Made by a program: the position numbers and the translations under genes
Shown here: positions 4,884-5,983 of the stretch, piece after piece
Numbering within the stretch: the first letter of the stretch is position 1
Layout: each line of letters starts with the position of its first letter
Origin: JBBIII01 sp037446575
GTDB taxonomy: Bacteria > Bacteroidota > Ignavibacteria > UBA10030
Direction: 5' to 3'
DNA: 5,983 nucleotides
NCBI GenBank assembly: GCA_037446575.1
Contig: JBBIII010000113.1
Coordinates: forward strand, 1 to 5,983
The notes under the pieces: generated by a model
What the model saw: the letters and a program-made list of their open reading frames with translations, nothing else
Told to the model about the DNA's origin: nothing
The model's database searches: none

Positions 4884-5983
4884 GTGAAGTCTGCCGCATT
4901 TATTTGCTTTTCATCATCATACGGCGGTTTGGAATTGAGCGTGCTGAGAATTGCATCGGGTTTCCGTGCGCGAAATATCAGACCAATAATTATTGTTCCG
5001 CTTAACACGCCTTTATCAAGGTTTGCTAAAGAACAGAATTTCCAGATAGTTCATATTCAACCTAAAATAAAGTATGGAGATGTTTTTGCCGTTTATAAAC
5101 TTGCTCAAGTGTTTAAAAAAGAAAAAGTTGACATCGCTTTGATAATGCAGTCGAAGGATATTCATATTGCATCAATTGCTAAAATGTTTTACTCGAAAAT
5201 CAGTTTGTATTTTTATCAGGAGATGCAGTCAGGTATAGATAAAAAAGACTTTTTTCATACTTGGGTGTATTCCAAACTTACAAAATGGATCACACTAACA
5301 GAAAGGATGAAAATTGAAGCGGCGGCGAGAACAAATTTTTCCGCTAATAATATAATAGCCATTCCGATTGGCACAGATATGAACAGATTTAATCCTTTGC
5401 TTTATGATCCCGAAAAAGTAAAACGTGAATTTGATTTTCCAAAAGATAAAAAAATTATAGGGACATTAGGAAGACTCGACCCGATGAAGGGACAGGAGGA
5501 ATTAATTAGAGCTATACCTATGATAATTAAAAAACAATCCGATGCATTTTTTGTTTTTGTAGGCGATACAACAGCTGATAACAACCTGTACGGTCAGCGT
5601 TTAGTAGAGTTATGTCAATTATTACGGCTAAATTCTTATGTAAAATTTATTCCTTTTACCGACAGAACTCCAGAGATATTGAGCGCTTTCGATATATTTG
5701 TTCTTCCTTCGCATTCAGAAACTTTCGGTTTTGTATTAATTGAAGCTATGGCGATGGGAAAACCAGTAATAGGGACAAATGCAGGGGGAGTTCCAGAAAT
5801 TATCCAGCATAATGTTAACGGACTATTGATACCACCAAGAGACGCCAGCGCACTAGCTCAGAAAATTATCGCTCTTCTTGATTCACCAGAGACTTGCTTT
5901 CGTTTATCACAACAGGCGCAGAAAGATGTTCGAGAAAAATTTGATTTTATTACAACAATTGACCAGTTAATTTTGCTGCTATC
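4884..5983 (+). CDS. GT-B family 4 glycosyltransferase, 3' end outside window
   Basis: A retaining GT-B glycosyltransferase of the GT4 type, which moves a sugar from a nucleotide-sugar donor to a lipid or glycan acceptor, typically in LPS, capsule or exopolysaccharide synthesis at the inner membrane face. The open frame runs 366 codons to the window edge without a stop. The N-terminal acceptor-side domain begins MKSAAFICFSSSYGGLELS, where SYGGLE is the usual glycine loop. The linker carries IPIGTDMNRFNP (160-171). The donor domain has GTLGRLDPMKGQEELIRA (193-210), FVFVGD (223-228), and the E-x7-E motif with Glu279 and Glu287 in SETFGFVLIEAMAMGKPVI, followed by NAGGVPEII (299-307) and NGLLIPPRD (312-320). 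Almost the whole family length (about 370-400 aa) is present, so only a short C-terminal helix is likely missing. The substrate cannot be told from sequence. It may open a polysaccharide gene cluster to the right. Confidence 0.95.
   Translation, partial: MKSAAFICFSSSYGGLELSVLRIASGFRARNIRPIIIVPLNTPLSRFAKEQNFQIVHIQPKIKYGDVFAVYKLAQVFKKEKVDIALIMQSKDIHIASIAKMFYSKISLYFYQEMQSGIDKKDFFHTWVYSKLTKWITLTERMKIEAAARTNFSANNIIAIPIGTDMNRFNPLLYDPEKVKREFDFPKDKKIIGTLGRLDPMKGQEELIRAIPMIIKKQSDAFFVFVGDTTADNNLYGQRLVELCQLLRLNSYVKFIPFTDRTPEILSAFDIFVLPSHSETFGFVLIEAMAMGKPVIGTNAGGVPEIIQHNVNGLLIPPRDASALAQKIIALLDSPETCFRLSQQAQKDVREKFDFITTIDQLILLL

Noticed and set aside
5402..5584. Minus-strand open frame of 60 codons
   Set aside because: It is antisense to the conserved donor-binding domain of the glycosyltransferase, which is clearly the real coding frame.

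Overview
The window is AT-rich chromosomal DNA from a bacterium, most likely of the FCB superphylum (Bacteroidetes/Chlorobi/Ignavibacteria side). The grounds are the style of the proteins: a thymidylate kinase with a GLDYSGKST P-loop, a CtpA-type protease with a long C-terminal tail, and a short ECF sigma factor next to a secreted toastrack-like protein. Shine-Dalgarno signals are mostly weak, with clear ones at only two starts. The lineage is an inference from these features, not from a marker gene.

Left edge (1-160): a perfect 28-nt palindrome of the GTAGGGGCAATTCA type, an intergenic repeat, followed by non-coding sequence. Minus-strand block (161-2487): tmk (dTMP kinase) followed 17 nt later by a ctp/prc-like S41 protease, reading leftward as a likely two-gene operon. 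A 314-bp divergent intergenic region (2488-2801) separates it from everything to the right, which reads rightward.

Plus-strand block (2802-5983): a small unrecognised protein rich in aromatic residues (88 aa), an ECF sigma factor (222 aa), a signal-peptide-bearing toastrack/DUF4097-like beta protein (289 aa), and a GT-B family 4 glycosyltransferase that runs off the right edge. The glycosyltransferase starts at a GTG codon and occupies the last 1.1 kb.

The most interesting point is the sigma factor/toastrack pair. The 61-nt gap between them holds a sequence matching the general form of ECF promoters (TGCAAC-N17-CGTA), which suggests that the sigma factor directly drives the envelope protein next to it. 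No recognisable anti-sigma factor lies in the window. The rest is ordinary housekeeping and envelope biology, and I see no clear novel defence or mobile system here.
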